Below, in pieces: positions 50,182 through 58,657 of a DNA stretch of 64,000 bases (within the stretch, counting starts at the first letter, position 1; each line of letters begins with the position of its first letter). The DNA comes from Marivita sp. GX14005 (GTDB taxonomy: Bacteria > Pseudomonadota > Alphaproteobacteria > Rhodobacterales > Rhodobacteraceae). Both the position numbers and the translations under genes were made by a program. The stretch is taken from assembly GCF_023370775.1 (NCBI RefSeq), contig NZ_JAMCCQ010000001.1:558001-622000 (forward strand). Reading direction: 5' to 3'. A model generated the notes under the pieces. That model was not told the DNA's origin. It ran no database searches and saw nothing but the letters and a program-made list of their open reading frames with translations.

Positions 50182-50264
50182 TGGTCTCTCTTCTTCAAAA
50201 ATACTCGAACGCAGCACCTGCCACCGGCTCCCGCGCCGGCAACCTGGACTGAACGCCCGACCGA

Positions 50265-50801
50265 ATGGCCGATGCCCCCATCATAAACACGTCCCGACTG
50301 ACGCTGCGGCCGCATATCGCCAGCGACCTCGACACGCTGTGCGATCTGTTCGCAACCGAGCACGCGCGCTTCATCGGCGGGCCTTTGGGCCGCAAAGAGG
50401 CGTGGCGCCTTCTCGCGTCCGAAGTCGCGATGTGGGAGCTGATGGGCCACGGCGCCTGGGGCATCGAAGGGGCGGACGGCGCGTTTCTCGGTCAGATCGG
50501 GCTGCTCAAGCCGCCGCATTTCAGGGAAGTCGAGATCGGCTGGACGCTTCTGCCCGAAGCCGAGGGCCACGGCTACGCGTTCGAAGCCGCCTCTGCCGCG
50601 CTCGGCTGGGCGTGGGAAAACGGCTTCGAAACCCTCGTGAGCTATATCCACCCCGGCAACGCGCGCTCGATCGCGCTTGCCGAGCGTCTGGGTGCGGTGC
50701 ATGATCCGCGAGCCGAACGCCCGGAGGGAGAGACTGCAAGCGAAACGTGCGTCTACCGGCACAGCCCCGATACCGATGGCAGCCCGGAGGCTTATGCATG
50801 A
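50265..50801 (+). CDS. GNAT-family N-acetyltransferase (first of three)
   Basis: 178 aa acetyltransferase of the RimJ/RimL type. INTSRLTLRPHIASDLDTL at the start; acetyl-CoA motif region EAEGHGYAFEAASAALGWAW and a C-terminal NARSIALAERLGAVHD. Probably acts on an amine of a protein or small molecule; substrate unknown. It shows weak to moderate similarity to the next two genes, suggesting local duplication. A paired palindrome lies in its 3' gap. Confidence 0.87.
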   Translation: MADAPIINTSRLTLRPHIASDLDTLCDLFATEHARFIGGPLGRKEAWRLLASEVAMWELMGHGAWGIEGADGAFLGQIGLLKPPHFREVEIGWTLLPEAEGHGYAFEAASAALGWAWENGFETLVSYIHPGNARSIALAERLGAVHDPRAERPEGETASETCVYRHSPDTDGSPEAYA

Positions 50802-50818
50802 CCTTCCGCGCAACGCTC

Positions 50819-50863
50819 CAAGCGCCGTCGAAGGCGCTTGCAAGCCTTTTCGAAAAGGCTTGC
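50819..50863. repeat. Paired palindromes between GNAT genes 1 and 2
   Basis: CAAGCGCC-gtcgaa-GGCGCTTG (50819-50840) is joined by one shared base to a perfect 24-bp palindrome at 50840-50863 (arms GCAAGCCTTTTC/GAAAAGGCTTGC). The second ends two bases before the ATG at 50866, and the only A/G-rich ribosome-site-like stretch (GAAAAGG) is inside its right arm. Confidence 0.75.
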
Positions 50864-50865
50864 CC

Positions 50866-51390
50866 ATGACCCTGACTGACGCGCCCCGGCTGGAAACCGA
50901 ACGGCTCATCCTGCGCGGCCCCGAAAAGGCCGATGCGGAGCCGATGATCGCGTTCCTCATGGATCCCGAACGCTCGAAAGGATTCGGGGGATACACGGCC
51001 CGCCCGGATGCCTGGCGCTGGTTCGCGCTCAATGTCGGTCACTGGCATTGGCACGGCTATGGCTATTTCACCATTCAGGACAAGGCGAGCGGCGCACCGG
51101 CGGGGATCAGCGGTATCTGGAACCCCGAAGGCTGGCCGGAGCCTGAAATCGGCTGGGTGGTGTTTAACGGGTTCGAGGGCAAGGGCATCGCCTACGAGGC
51201 GGCGCTTCGGGCGCGGCGATGGGCTTATGACGATCTGGGGTTCACGACGCTCACCTCGAACATCGTTCCGGGCAATACGCGGTCCGTCCGGCTCGCCGAA
51301 CGCATGGGCGCGCGCTTTGAGCGCACCTATCGCAATCCGACCATGGGCGAGGACATGCTCTATCGTCATCCCGGCCCGGAGGCGCTCTGA
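50866..51390 (+). CDS. GNAT-family N-acetyltransferase (second of three)
   Basis: 174 aa RimJ/RimL-type acetyltransferase: APRLETERLILRGPEKADAE, EIGWVVFNGFEGKGIAYEAA and NTRSVRLAERMGARFERTY. The ATG at 50866 begins the domain; the frame continues upstream through the palindrome but lacks similarity. Its Shine-Dalgarno may be sequestered in the upstream palindrome. Stop overlaps the third GNAT start (TGATG). Confidence 0.87.
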   Translation: MTLTDAPRLETERLILRGPEKADAEPMIAFLMDPERSKGFGGYTARPDAWRWFALNVGHWHWHGYGYFTIQDKASGAPAGISGIWNPEGWPEPEIGWVVFNGFEGKGIAYEAALRARRWAYDDLGFTTLTSNIVPGNTRSVRLAERMGARFERTYRNPTMGEDMLYRHPGPEAL

Positions 51391-51995
51391 TGGGACATCG
51401 CGACATTCCCGTTCTCGAAACCGCACGGCTCCGGCTTCGTGCGCCGGAGCCGGAGGATTACCCCGATTTCAAGGCCACCTTCGCCTCCTATCGATCGCGC
51501 TTCATGGGCGGGCCACTCAACGCATACGAGACATGGATGCTCTACGCCGCCGAGATCGGACATTGGGAAATCCGCGGATTCGGCATGTGGATGATCCACC
51601 TGCGCGAGAGCGATGAAACCGTCGGCATGGCCGGCGGCTGGGCGCCCGCGAAATGGCCCGAACGCGAGATCGCCTGGATCATCTGGCCGGACAAGGCCGG
51701 TCAGGGCTATGCGCTGGAGGCCACCCACCGCGTGCGCCGATATTTCTACGAGGAGAAGGGCTGGGAAACCGCGGTGAGCTATCTCGACCCGAAAAACCTC
51801 GACAGTATCCGCCTGGCCGAACGGCTTGGATGCCGGAAGGATCACCAGGCGCTCACCGTCGATGGCAGCGATGTGGTCTACCGCCACCCCGCGCCGGACG
51901 CGTTGCGCGGCACGCAGCTCGCGCATGGCATCGACATGGAAATCGCCCATTACCGCGACCCCCTGTTCAAACCGAAAGGCTGGGCCATTGACTGA
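51390..51995 (+). CDS. GNAT-family N-acetyltransferase (third of three)
   Basis: 201 aa acetyltransferase: IPVLETARLRLRAPEPEDYP, REIAWIIWPDKAGQGYALEA and NLDSIRLAERLGCRKDHQ. It has a C-terminal extension ending FKPKGWAID. Coupled to the second GNAT gene (TGATG) and its end overlaps the TTG-started chorismate mutase by 8 bp. The three GNAT genes are likely one transcript with ffh. Confidence 0.87.
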   Translation: MGHRDIPVLETARLRLRAPEPEDYPDFKATFASYRSRFMGGPLNAYETWMLYAAEIGHWEIRGFGMWMIHLRESDETVGMAGGWAPAKWPEREIAWIIWPDKAGQGYALEATHRVRRYFYEEKGWETAVSYLDPKNLDSIRLAERLGCRKDHQALTVDGSDVVYRHPAPDALRGTQLAHGIDMEIAHYRDPLFKPKGWAID

Positions 51996-52296
51996 AACGA
52001 CCGCCACCGCTGCGGCGCGCGCCGCCGAGCTGCTCAAGACGCATCGCGACAGCATCGACCGGCTGGATGCCATTTTGGTGTTCACCCTTGCCGAACGGTT
52101 CAAGCACACCCAGGCCGTGGGCGCGCTCAAGGCGCAGCACGACCTTCCGCCCTCGGACCCCGCGCGCGAAGCCAGCCAGATCGCGCGGCTCGAAGAGCTT
52201 GCGGCGCAGGCCGATCTCGACCCTGCGTTCGCCAAGAAATTCCTGAATTTCGTCATTCAGGAAGTCATCCGACACCACAAGCAACACCAATCCTGA
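51988..52296 (+). CDS. Chorismate mutase (AroQ type)
   Basis: 102 aa all-helical monofunctional chorismate mutase making prephenate for Phe/Tyr. The pattern HRDSIDRLDAILVFTLAERF, the HTQAVGALKAQ helix and a C-terminal FVIQEVIRHHKQH fit the AroQ alpha class, with the Arg/Lys active-site set plausible. No ATG or GTG exists before the domain; the first usable start is TTG at 51988, overlapping the GNAT stop by 8 bp (translational coupling). Confidence 0.85.
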   Translation: MTETTATAAARAAELLKTHRDSIDRLDAILVFTLAERFKHTQAVGALKAQHDLPPSDPAREASQIARLEELAAQADLDPAFAKKFLNFVIQEVIRHHKQHQS

Positions 52297-52335
52297 CGGC
52301 ATCGCCGTCAAACGCCATTTACAAGGAGAAACCCA

Positions 52336-52713
52336 ATGGCCATCAAAATTCGTCTCGCCCGTGGCGGTTCCAAGAAGCGCCCGCATTACAGCATCGTCGC
52401 CGCCGACAGCCGCATGCCGCGCGACGGCCGGTTCATCGAGAAGCTGGGCACCTACAACCCGCTTCTGCCGAAGGACAGCGAGGACCGCGTGAAGATGAAT
52501 GTCGAGCGCATCCAATACTGGATGAGCCAGGGCGCACAGACCACCGACCGCGTGTCGCGCTTCCTCGAAGCCGCCGGCATCGTCGACAAGAAAACCCGCA
52601 GCAACCCCAAGAAAGCCGTCCCCGGCAAGGCCGCCCAGGAACGCGCCGAGGCGAAAGCCGCCAAGTCCGCCGAAGCGTCCGAAAACTCTGGCGATGAGGC
52701 GTCCGCGGAATAA
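52336..52713 (+). CDS. rpsP: 30S ribosomal protein S16
   Basis: 125 aa small-subunit protein. The S16 core is complete ([37 protein letters not shown]), followed by an Ala/Lys/Glu-rich C-terminal extension (about 85-125), normal for alphaproteobacteria. It opens the rpsP-rimM-trmD-rplS set. Followed by overlapping hairpins. Confidence 0.97.
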   Translation: MAIKIRLARGGSKKRPHYSIVAADSRMPRDGRFIEKLGTYNPLLPKDSEDRVKMNVERIQYWMSQGAQTTDRVSRFLEAAGIVDKKTRSNPKKAVPGKAAQERAEAKAAKSAEASENSGDEASAE

Positions 52714-52756
52714 CCGCATGCCTCATGCGGATGGCCTGCCCACCGGGCCATCCGCA
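52714..52756 (+). terminator. Two overlapping hairpins after rpsP
   Basis: CCGCATG-cct-CATGCGG (52714-52730) overlaps TGCGGATGGCC...GGCCATCCGCA (52726-52756) by five bases, so they exclude each other. No T run. It may be a partial terminator or attenuator between rpsP and the downstream genes. Confidence 0.55.
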
Positions 52757-52919
52757 CCCATTCGGCGACGAGACCTGCGTTTTCCGTGTCGCGAAGATCG
52801 CTGCCCTAGCAAAAACGGCGCCGATACCGGTCGTGCGGGCCTCTGCGCGCTTGACGCAATGTCCAAAGCGCTACATCTGACGGCGAACACCTCTTGCCCT
52901 CATGAAGGATTCGCCTCCG

Positions 52920-53741
52920 ATGTTCGCCCGTATCCTCTTCGCATCCCTCGCCGCCGCAGGCTTCGGCACGGCCGCGATTGCCGCCGATCCCTCTCAGGCG
53001 CCCGAACCTGTCGCCATCGCGGCACCGGCCCCGGCGGCCCCTGCGCCCTGGCTCGTCTTTACCCTGCGCGGCGGCGTTTTGGCACGGCCGGAATATTTCG
53101 GGTCGGACGATTACAAGGCCGGCGCGGATCTCGGGTTCCGGCTGAACCATCTGTCGCTCCGCAACGGGCTGAGCTTCGGCAACCCCGATCCCTGGGCCGA
53201 TAGCCAGGGGCTCAGCTTCGGCGGCTCGCTGCGCTACATCCAGGAGCGCGACACCAGCGATTTCGATGAGCTCGCCGGTCTCGACGATATCGATGCGACG
53301 GTCGAACTTGGTGTGTCCGTCCGCTACGGTCTGGAGAATTTCGCTGCCTTCGGCACGGTCCGCCGCGGCTTTGGCGGACATGAGGGATGGGTCGGCGAGA
53401 TTGGCGCGGATGTCATCGCACGCCCGTCGGATCGCTGGCGACTCTCCGTCGGCCCGCGGCTGCTCTTCGGGGATGACGAATATTCCGACACCTATTTCGG
53501 CGTAACGCCGTCCGAATCGAGCGCGGCGCTCGCGGCCTATGACCCCGATGGCGGTCTCGTCTCCGCAGGTGTCGAATTCGGCGCGCGCTACCAGATCAAC
53601 GATGTCTGGGGCGTCGAAGGCGCGGTGACATGGGATGCTTTCCAGAACGACGCGCTGGATAGCCCGATCGTCGAGCAGGGTTCCGACGAACAGTGGGGTG
53701 CGCGCATCGGTCTTACCCGCGTGTTCAGCATCGGAGGCTGA
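52920..53741 (+). CDS. MipA/OmpV-family outer-membrane protein
   Basis: 273 aa beta-barrel candidate. Signal peptide (cleaved near IAA|DP), a Pro/Ala linker, then alternating amphipathic strands ending in a C-terminal phenylalanine-containing segment (RVFSIGG). The pattern ARPEYFGSDDYKAGAD, RYGLENFAAFGTVRRGFGGH and DDEYSDTYFGV is typical of MipA/OmpV. Possible roles are scaffold for murein synthesis or porin. It is unusual to find it between rpsP and rimM. ATG 52920 chosen over 52902 for the AAGGA. Confidence 0.87.
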   Translation: MFARILFASLAAAGFGTAAIAADPSQAPEPVAIAAPAPAAPAPWLVFTLRGGVLARPEYFGSDDYKAGADLGFRLNHLSLRNGLSFGNPDPWADSQGLSFGGSLRYIQERDTSDFDELAGLDDIDATVELGVSVRYGLENFAAFGTVRRGFGGHEGWVGEIGADVIARPSDRWRLSVGPRLLFGDDEYSDTYFGVTPSESSAALAAYDPDGGLVSAGVEFGARYQINDVWGVEGAVTWDAFQNDALDSPIVEQGSDEQWGARIGLTRVFSIGG

Positions 53742-53810
53742 CGCTTCCGATTGCCCTTGGCCGGGCGGGTGGTTTATCCAGTCGGATGAAACGACCGGGA
53801 GCATGTAGCG

Positions 53811-54317
53811 GTGAGCGAGAAAATCTGCGTCGGAGCCATCGCGGGAGCCTTCGGGGTGCGCGGTGAAGTGCGCCTCAAGAGTTTCACCGCCGATCCCAAG
53901 GAAATCGCCAGCTATGCGCCGCTCGAAACCTCGGACGGTGCGCGCCGGTTCGATGTGAAGATCACTCGCCAGATCAATAACGGCCTCGCGGCGCGCCTGT
54001 CCGGTATCACATCCAAGGAAGAAGCCGACGCGCTGCGCGGAACGCAGCTTTTCGTGCCGCGCGACAGGCTGCCTTCCCTGCCGGATGACGAATTCTATCA
54101 CGCCGACCTGATCGGCCTGGAGGTCACGGATACCGGCGGCACGCCATTGGGCAAGGTTCTGGCGGTGCTCAACAACGGCGCTGACGATCTTCTTGAAATC
54201 AGCGCGCCGGGGCAGAAGCAATCAGTGCTTCTGCCCTTCACGAAATCGGCCGTTCCGACCGTCGATCTGGCACAGAAGAAAATCGTCGCGGATCCGCCGG
54301 AGGGGCTCTTTTCGTGA
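53811..54317 (+). CDS. rimM: Ribosome maturation factor RimM
   Basis: 168 aa 16S-processing factor binding the 30S head. N-terminal RimM domain ([20 protein letters not shown]) and C-terminal PRC-barrel ([35 protein letters not shown]). GTG start at 53811. The stop overlaps the sulfotransferase-like gene (GTGA). Confidence 0.95.
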   Translation: MSEKICVGAIAGAFGVRGEVRLKSFTADPKEIASYAPLETSDGARRFDVKITRQINNGLAARLSGITSKEEADALRGTQLFVPRDRLPSLPDDEFYHADLIGLEVTDTGGTPLGKVLAVLNNGADDLLEISAPGQKQSVLLPFTKSAVPTVDLAQKKIVADPPEGLFS

Positions 54318-55111
54318 CGACGCGGATCGTCATTCACGCAGGATTTCACAAGACCGGAACGACCAGCGTCCAGTCGATGCTTCGCAAAAACGCCGAGGCG
54401 CTTTCCCCGCATGTGCGCGTTTTCCTCAAAAGCGCCTTTTCCAAGCTGACAACGCGGGCGCGGGCATTTTCCATCTCGCCAAACGAAAAGACCTTGATGC
54501 AGGTCGGCACCGCGGCTTCGGCGTTCTTCAATACTCTAAATATCGATGATCCCCGGCCGGTGCTGATGTGTTCGGAGGATCTTTCGGGTCACATGCCCGG
54601 TCGGCACGGCCTCGAATGCTACGACAGCGCCAGTCTCATCATGAAATCCATCGCAGATGCGGCACGCGCCCGGTTCGATGCTCCGGACCTGACGTTCTAT
54701 TTCTCCGTCCGCGAGCGTGACAGATGGATGCGCAGCACATGGTGGCAAAACCTGCGCAGCACCCGCCTGACGCGGGATCTGGATCAATACAAGGATCAAT
54801 TCGCCGAAGCCTGTTCGCTTGGCGATATTCTGGCCGAAATCGCGCAGGATGTCGCGCCTGCCTGCGTGTCCTCGCACAGGCTCGAAGACTGCGCCGGCCT
54901 GTCACACGGCCCTCTTACACCGCTTCTGGATTTGCTCGACTGCGGTCGGCTGGATCGGGACGCCCTGATTGTTTTGCCGCCCGAGAACGTGCAGCCCGAT
55001 ATGGGGATCGACAGCGTCTTTCTCGCCCTGAATCGCAGTGGGCTGCCCGACAGCGACGTGCGGGATGCGAAACGTAACATTCGCAAGATGGCGCAACGGG
55101 CATCCCGCTAA
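54314..55111 (+). CDS. Sulfotransferase-like protein
   Basis: 265 aa protein with a P-loop-like PAPS-binding motif [14 protein letters not shown] near its start, and [19 protein letters not shown] where a 3'-phosphate loop would be. These suggest a sulfotransferase fold, but key catalytic residues cannot be verified by eye. GTG start overlapped with rimM stop, giving a coupled pair. An odd partner for rRNA-processing genes. Substrate unknown. Confidence 0.65.
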   Translation: MTTRIVIHAGFHKTGTTSVQSMLRKNAEALSPHVRVFLKSAFSKLTTRARAFSISPNEKTLMQVGTAASAFFNTLNIDDPRPVLMCSEDLSGHMPGRHGLECYDSASLIMKSIADAARARFDAPDLTFYFSVRERDRWMRSTWWQNLRSTRLTRDLDQYKDQFAEACSLGDILAEIAQDVAPACVSSHRLEDCAGLSHGPLTPLLDLLDCGRLDRDALIVLPPENVQPDMGIDSVFLALNRSGLPDSDVRDAKRNIRKMAQRASR

Positions 55112-55210
55112 ACGGCGATTGCCAAACGAGCGACACAGCACCGCCGCCTTTACGGCTCTATCCGCCTGTATTTTGGAAACAATACTGCGAAGAATTGTTG
55201 TGTATATCGT

Positions 55211-55750
55211 ATGATGCGTCGAATCCTCTTGAGTCTGGCGGCTTTTTCTCCCGGCGTGATCGCCATTGCGGTTCAGGAACTGGCCGTGTCCCTCGCGTTC
55301 GTCATTTTCGGATTGGTGGGGGCGATCGCCTTGGCGGCCTCCACGGTGGCGATGTCCTCGAAGATGAACACGACCGTCCGAACGGATCGCGCGGCACAGC
55401 CCCACTATCCCTCGCTCTTGCTGCGACATGCGCGCGACAGGCTATCGGAGCAAAGTCCGGATCCCGTTGCATGGCGCGCGGGCCTGATCGGCCGTCTTGC
55501 GCCCGACGGGACGGATCGAGGCTTCGTCACCCGGGAGGATCAGATCGGAATGATCCTGTCGCAGATCATCGCGCGCTGGAGCGTCACGGACCCCGCCCTT
55601 CTGTCAGACGATCAGGTGCGCGAGCTTTGGTTGACGGAGCGGCTGCTCCGTGCCGATCCCGCGCAGGCCGGCGAGCTTGCGACCCTCTTCGTCACGCCCG
55701 GCGCCATGCTCGCCATGCGCGATCTGGTGGCCGAACACGCCAGCGCGTGA
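55211..55750 (+). CDS. Unknown membrane protein
   Basis: 179 aa protein with two hydrophobic helices (about 5-22 and 26-52), then a soluble helical domain rich in Arg/Leu (DQIGMILSQIIARWSVTDP, LLRADPAQAGELATLFVTP). No family recognised. It lies between the sulfotransferase-like gene and trmD with its own leader of about 100 bp. The start follows weak ribosome-site signals; an ATG one codon later is equivalent. Confidence 0.6.
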   Translation: MMRRILLSLAAFSPGVIAIAVQELAVSLAFVIFGLVGAIALAASTVAMSSKMNTTVRTDRAAQPHYPSLLLRHARDRLSEQSPDPVAWRAGLIGRLAPDGTDRGFVTREDQIGMILSQIIARWSVTDPALLSDDQVRELWLTERLLRADPAQAGELATLFVTPGAMLAMRDLVAEHASA

Positions 55751-55808
55751 CTGGTCATCGCCGCGGCGAATGGCTAAAGCGTGCACGGGCTGCAAAAGGG
55801 CAAGTGCA

Positions 55809-56609
55809 ATGCAAGACACGCCATCTCCATCACGATCGCATGGCCGCAAGTCCATTCGCCCGTCCCTGCGCCCCCGCACGCTGATGGGCGACGCAGAGGA
55901 ATTGGCAGGCGCATGGAAGGCGCAGGTCATCACGCTCCTGCCGGAGGCTTTTCCCGGCGTTCTGGGCCATTCCCTGACCGGCCGCGCCCTGCAAGACGGT
56001 TTGTGGCAGCTCGAAACCATCGCGCTGCGCGAGTTCGGAATCGGCAAGCATCGCAACGTCGATGATACGCCCGCCGGAGGCGGCGCGGGCATGGTGCTGC
56101 GCCCCGATGTCATGGCCGCCGCCATCGACCATGCACAAGGCCGCCATGCCCCCGAGGCACCGCTGGTCTATCTCAGCCCGCGCGGGGCGCCCTTCTCGCA
56201 GGATATGGCAAAGCGCCTTGCGAATGGGCCAGGCCTGACGCTGATCTGCGGACGGTTCGAAGGCCTCGATCAGCGGGTGATCGATCATTACGACATCACC
56301 GAGGTCAGCCTTGGCGACTTTGTCCTCACCGGCGGCGAGATCGCGGCGCAGGCCATGATCGACGCGACGGTGCGGCTGTTGCCCGGTGTGCTGGGCAACG
56401 AGACCTCGACCGAAGAGGAGAGCTTTTCCGATGGGCTGCTGGAGCACCCACAATATACCCGCCCGGCAGAATGGCGCGGTGCGGCGATACCCGATGTGCT
56501 CATGTCAGGCCATCACGGCAAGATCGCCGAATGGAGGTGCGCCCAGTCCGAAGCCCTGACCCGCACGCGCAGGCCCGATCTTTGGGCCAAGCGCCGCACC
56601 GACCAATAG
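55809..56609 (+). CDS. trmD: tRNA (guanine-N1-)-methyltransferase
   Basis: 266 aa SPOUT-class enzyme that methylates G37 of tRNAs reading CNN codons. Trefoil-knot motifs LICGRFEGLDQRVIDHY and EVSLGDFVLTGGEIAA; LLPGVLGNETSTEEESF and EHPQYTRPAEWRG. The N-terminus has a basic extension SHGRKSIRPSLRPRTL before the domain, usual for the group, so ATG 55809 is preferred to 55884. It is part of the S16-RimM-TrmD-L19 set. Confidence 0.95.
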   Translation: MQDTPSPSRSHGRKSIRPSLRPRTLMGDAEELAGAWKAQVITLLPEAFPGVLGHSLTGRALQDGLWQLETIALREFGIGKHRNVDDTPAGGGAGMVLRPDVMAAAIDHAQGRHAPEAPLVYLSPRGAPFSQDMAKRLANGPGLTLICGRFEGLDQRVIDHYDITEVSLGDFVLTGGEIAAQAMIDATVRLLPGVLGNETSTEEESFSDGLLEHPQYTRPAEWRGAAIPDVLMSGHHGKIAEWRCAQSEALTRTRRPDLWAKRRTDQ

Positions 56610-56720
56610 CGAAACGATACCCGGACCGCCCTTTCACTCTTGATCGGACGGCCTCGATCTGGTTTACGGCACCCGTTCCGGGTGTCAGCCCGGTGCGGTG
56701 ATTCCGTGTGGTCTTCGAAC

Positions 56721-56858
56721 ATGGCGCAGTCGCACCCGTCCCGGATAAGGAAAAAGACAAGTCGACCTGATCTCTGGCGGGCGCGGATGCGGACCCGGAC
56801 GAAGACCAAGAGCTCTGAGGCGCGCACACCTTTGCGGAGCAACCGCAAGCAACTCTAG
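56721..56858 (+). CDS. Basic 45-codon reading frame upstream of rplS (uncertain)
   Basis: An ATG-started frame of 45 codons encodes a strongly basic peptide ([16 protein letters not shown], then RTRTKTKSS); its stop TAG overlaps the AGGAG ribosome site of rplS. The RPDLW motif resembles the end of TrmD (RTRRPDLW), so it may be a duplicated scrap of trmD. It may be a leader peptide, a remnant or chance. The rest of the 259-bp gap (56610-56868) shows only a weak dyad. Confidence 0.35.
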   Translation: MAQSHPSRIRKKTSRPDLWRARMRTRTKTKSSEARTPLRSNRKQL

Positions 56859-56868
56859 GAGACCAGCG

Positions 56869-57252
56869 ATGGACCTGATCGCTCAACTCGAGGCGGAACA
56901 GATCGCCGAGCTTGGGAAAGACATTCCCGATTTCAAGGCCGGCGACACGATCCGCGTCGGCTACAAAGTGACCGAAGGCACGCGCACCCGTGTGCAGAAT
57001 TACGAAGGCGTCTGCATCAGCCGCCGTCAGGGTGATGGCATTGCCGGCACGTTCACCGTGCGCAAGATTTCCTTCGGCGAAGGCGTGGAACGTGTGTTCC
57101 CGCTCTACTCGACCAATATCGACAGCATCACGGTGGTGCGCCGTGGCCGCGTCCGCCGCGCCAAGCTCTACTACCTCCGTTCGCGTCGCGGCAAATCGGC
57201 CCGTATCGCGGAAGACACCACCTACAAGCCCCGCAAGGGCGCAGACGCGTAA
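56869..57252 (+). CDS. rplS: 50S ribosomal protein L19
   Basis: 127 aa large-subunit protein. [51 protein letters not shown] and [15 protein letters not shown] are all diagnostic. The ribosome site AGGAG partly overlaps the stop of an upstream frame. Followed closely by rpmE. Confidence 0.97.
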   Translation: MDLIAQLEAEQIAELGKDIPDFKAGDTIRVGYKVTEGTRTRVQNYEGVCISRRQGDGIAGTFTVRKISFGEGVERVFPLYSTNIDSITVVRRGRVRRAKLYYLRSRRGKSARIAEDTTYKPRKGADA

Positions 57253-57263
57253 GGATTGCCGAG

Positions 57264-57485
57264 ATGAAAAAAGACATCCATCCCGATTATCACGTCATCA
57301 ACGTCAAGATGACCGACGGCACCGTGGTCCAGATGCGCTCCACCTGGGGCAGCGAGGGCGATCAGCTGTCGCTCGACATCGATCCGTCCGTTCACCCCGC
57401 ATGGACCGGCGGCGGCGCGCGCCTCATGGATACCGGCGGGCGCGTGTCCAAGTTCAAGAAGAAATACGAAGGGCTTGGCTTCTGA
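57264..57485 (+). CDS. rpmE: 50S ribosomal protein L31 (zinc-free type)
   Basis: 73 aa large-subunit protein: [49 protein letters not shown]. It lacks the Cys-x-x-Cys motifs of the zinc-binding form, i.e. a C-minus L31, which does not need zinc. Separated from rplS by 11 bp; a perfect intrinsic terminator follows. Confidence 0.95.
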   Translation: MKKDIHPDYHVINVKMTDGTVVQMRSTWGSEGDQLSLDIDPSVHPAWTGGGARLMDTGGRVSKFKKKYEGLGF

Positions 57486-57513
57486 TCGGCCACTGCCTCA
57501 TCAACGAATTCGC

Positions 57514-57542
57514 AAAACCGCGCCCCTCGGGCGCGGTTTTTT
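57514..57542 (+). terminator. Rho-independent terminator after rpmE
   Basis: AAAACCGCGCCC-CTC-GGGCGCGGTTTT followed by TT. It closes the rplS-rpmE transcript before mipZ. Confidence 0.93.
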
Positions 57543-57651
57543 CATGCCGCTGAGTCCCTGCCGCCTCATTCCTGAGCAAATCGCATGCCGCCCCGTTGCA
57601 AGCGCCCGCGCAATCGGGTCATAGCAGAGGCAAATTGGGGTGAACGGGCAC

Positions 57652-58461
57652 ATGGCACATATCATCGTCGTGGGGAACGAAAAGGGCGGCGCGGGCAAAT
57701 CGACCGTGTCCATGCATGTCGCGACCGCGCTGTCGCGGATGGGGCATAACGTCGGCACGCTCGATCTCGACCTGCGGCAAAAGACAATGGGCCGCTACAT
57801 CACCAACCGCCGTAAGATGCTGGAGACGGACAAGCTCGACCTGCCGACGCCGCGCTATATCGAGTTGCCGGAGATCGACCCCGACAGCCTTCAACCTGGC
57901 GAGAATATCTACGATCACCGCCTGTCCGCCGCTGTGGCAGCCTTGGAGCCGGGCAGCGATTTCATCCTCATTGATTGCCCCGGCTCGCACACACGGCTAA
58001 GCCAGGTCGCCCATTCCCTCGCGGATACGCTGATTACACCGCTCAATGACAGTTTCGTCGATTTCGATCTTCTCGCTCATACCGACGCCAGCGGAGAGCG
58101 TATCGAAGGACCGTCCGTCTATTCGGAAATGGTCTGGAACGCGCGGCAATTGCGGGCGCAGGCCGGGCTGCCGCCGATCGACTGGGTGGTTCTGCGCAAC
58201 CGGCTCGGTGCGCAGCAGATGGTCAACAAGGCGAAGATGGAAAAGGCGCTCGACCGGCTGTCAAAGCGTATCGGGTTTCGCGTCGCGCCCGGCTTCAACG
58301 AGCGGGTCATCTTCCGTGAACTCTTCCCGCGCGGACTGACGCTGCTCGATCTGAAGGATATCGGCGTCAAGCAACTCAACATCTCGAATATCGCCGCCCG
58401 GCAGGAATTGCGCGACCTCATCAAGGCGTTGCAACTGCCTGGCGTGACCGTGACGTTCTAG
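57652..58461 (+). CDS. mipZ: Division-plane positioning ATPase MipZ
   Basis: 269 aa ParA/Mrp-family ATPase. Deviant Walker A NEKGGAGKST (9-18) with lysines 11 and 16, DLDLRQKTMGRYITNR, and DCPGSHT. The sequence is of the MipZ type, which forms a pole-to-midcell gradient by ParB binding and blocks FtsZ polymerisation in alphaproteobacteria. ATG at 57652. It lies about 200 bp upstream of smc on the same strand. Confidence 0.92.
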   Translation: MAHIIVVGNEKGGAGKSTVSMHVATALSRMGHNVGTLDLDLRQKTMGRYITNRRKMLETDKLDLPTPRYIELPEIDPDSLQPGENIYDHRLSAAVAALEPGSDFILIDCPGSHTRLSQVAHSLADTLITPLNDSFVDFDLLAHTDASGERIEGPSVYSEMVWNARQLRAQAGLPPIDWVVLRNRLGAQQMVNKAKMEKALDRLSKRIGFRVAPGFNERVIFRELFPRGLTLLDLKDIGVKQLNISNIAARQELRDLIKALQLPGVTVTF

Positions 58462-58657
58462 ACGCGGCCCGAGCATAGCGTGTCCGCCACGTTTGAACGC
58501 GGCGTAAAACGCTGGCGGTTCGGAACCGCATTCTCGCGCCCCATATCTTGTGGACAGCTTACGGCCCGCTCCCATATCGAGCGCCAAAAGATTGACTCGC
58601 GATGCCTATCCGCGACACTGTGTCAACAACGACAAGAATCACGAGCAGGCATTTCAG

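Noticed and set aside
56610..56868. A ribosomal L19 leader RNA of the type seen in Firmicutes
   Set aside because: No matching hairpin arrangement was evident and the family is not expected in this group; only a weak dyad and a basic frame are present.
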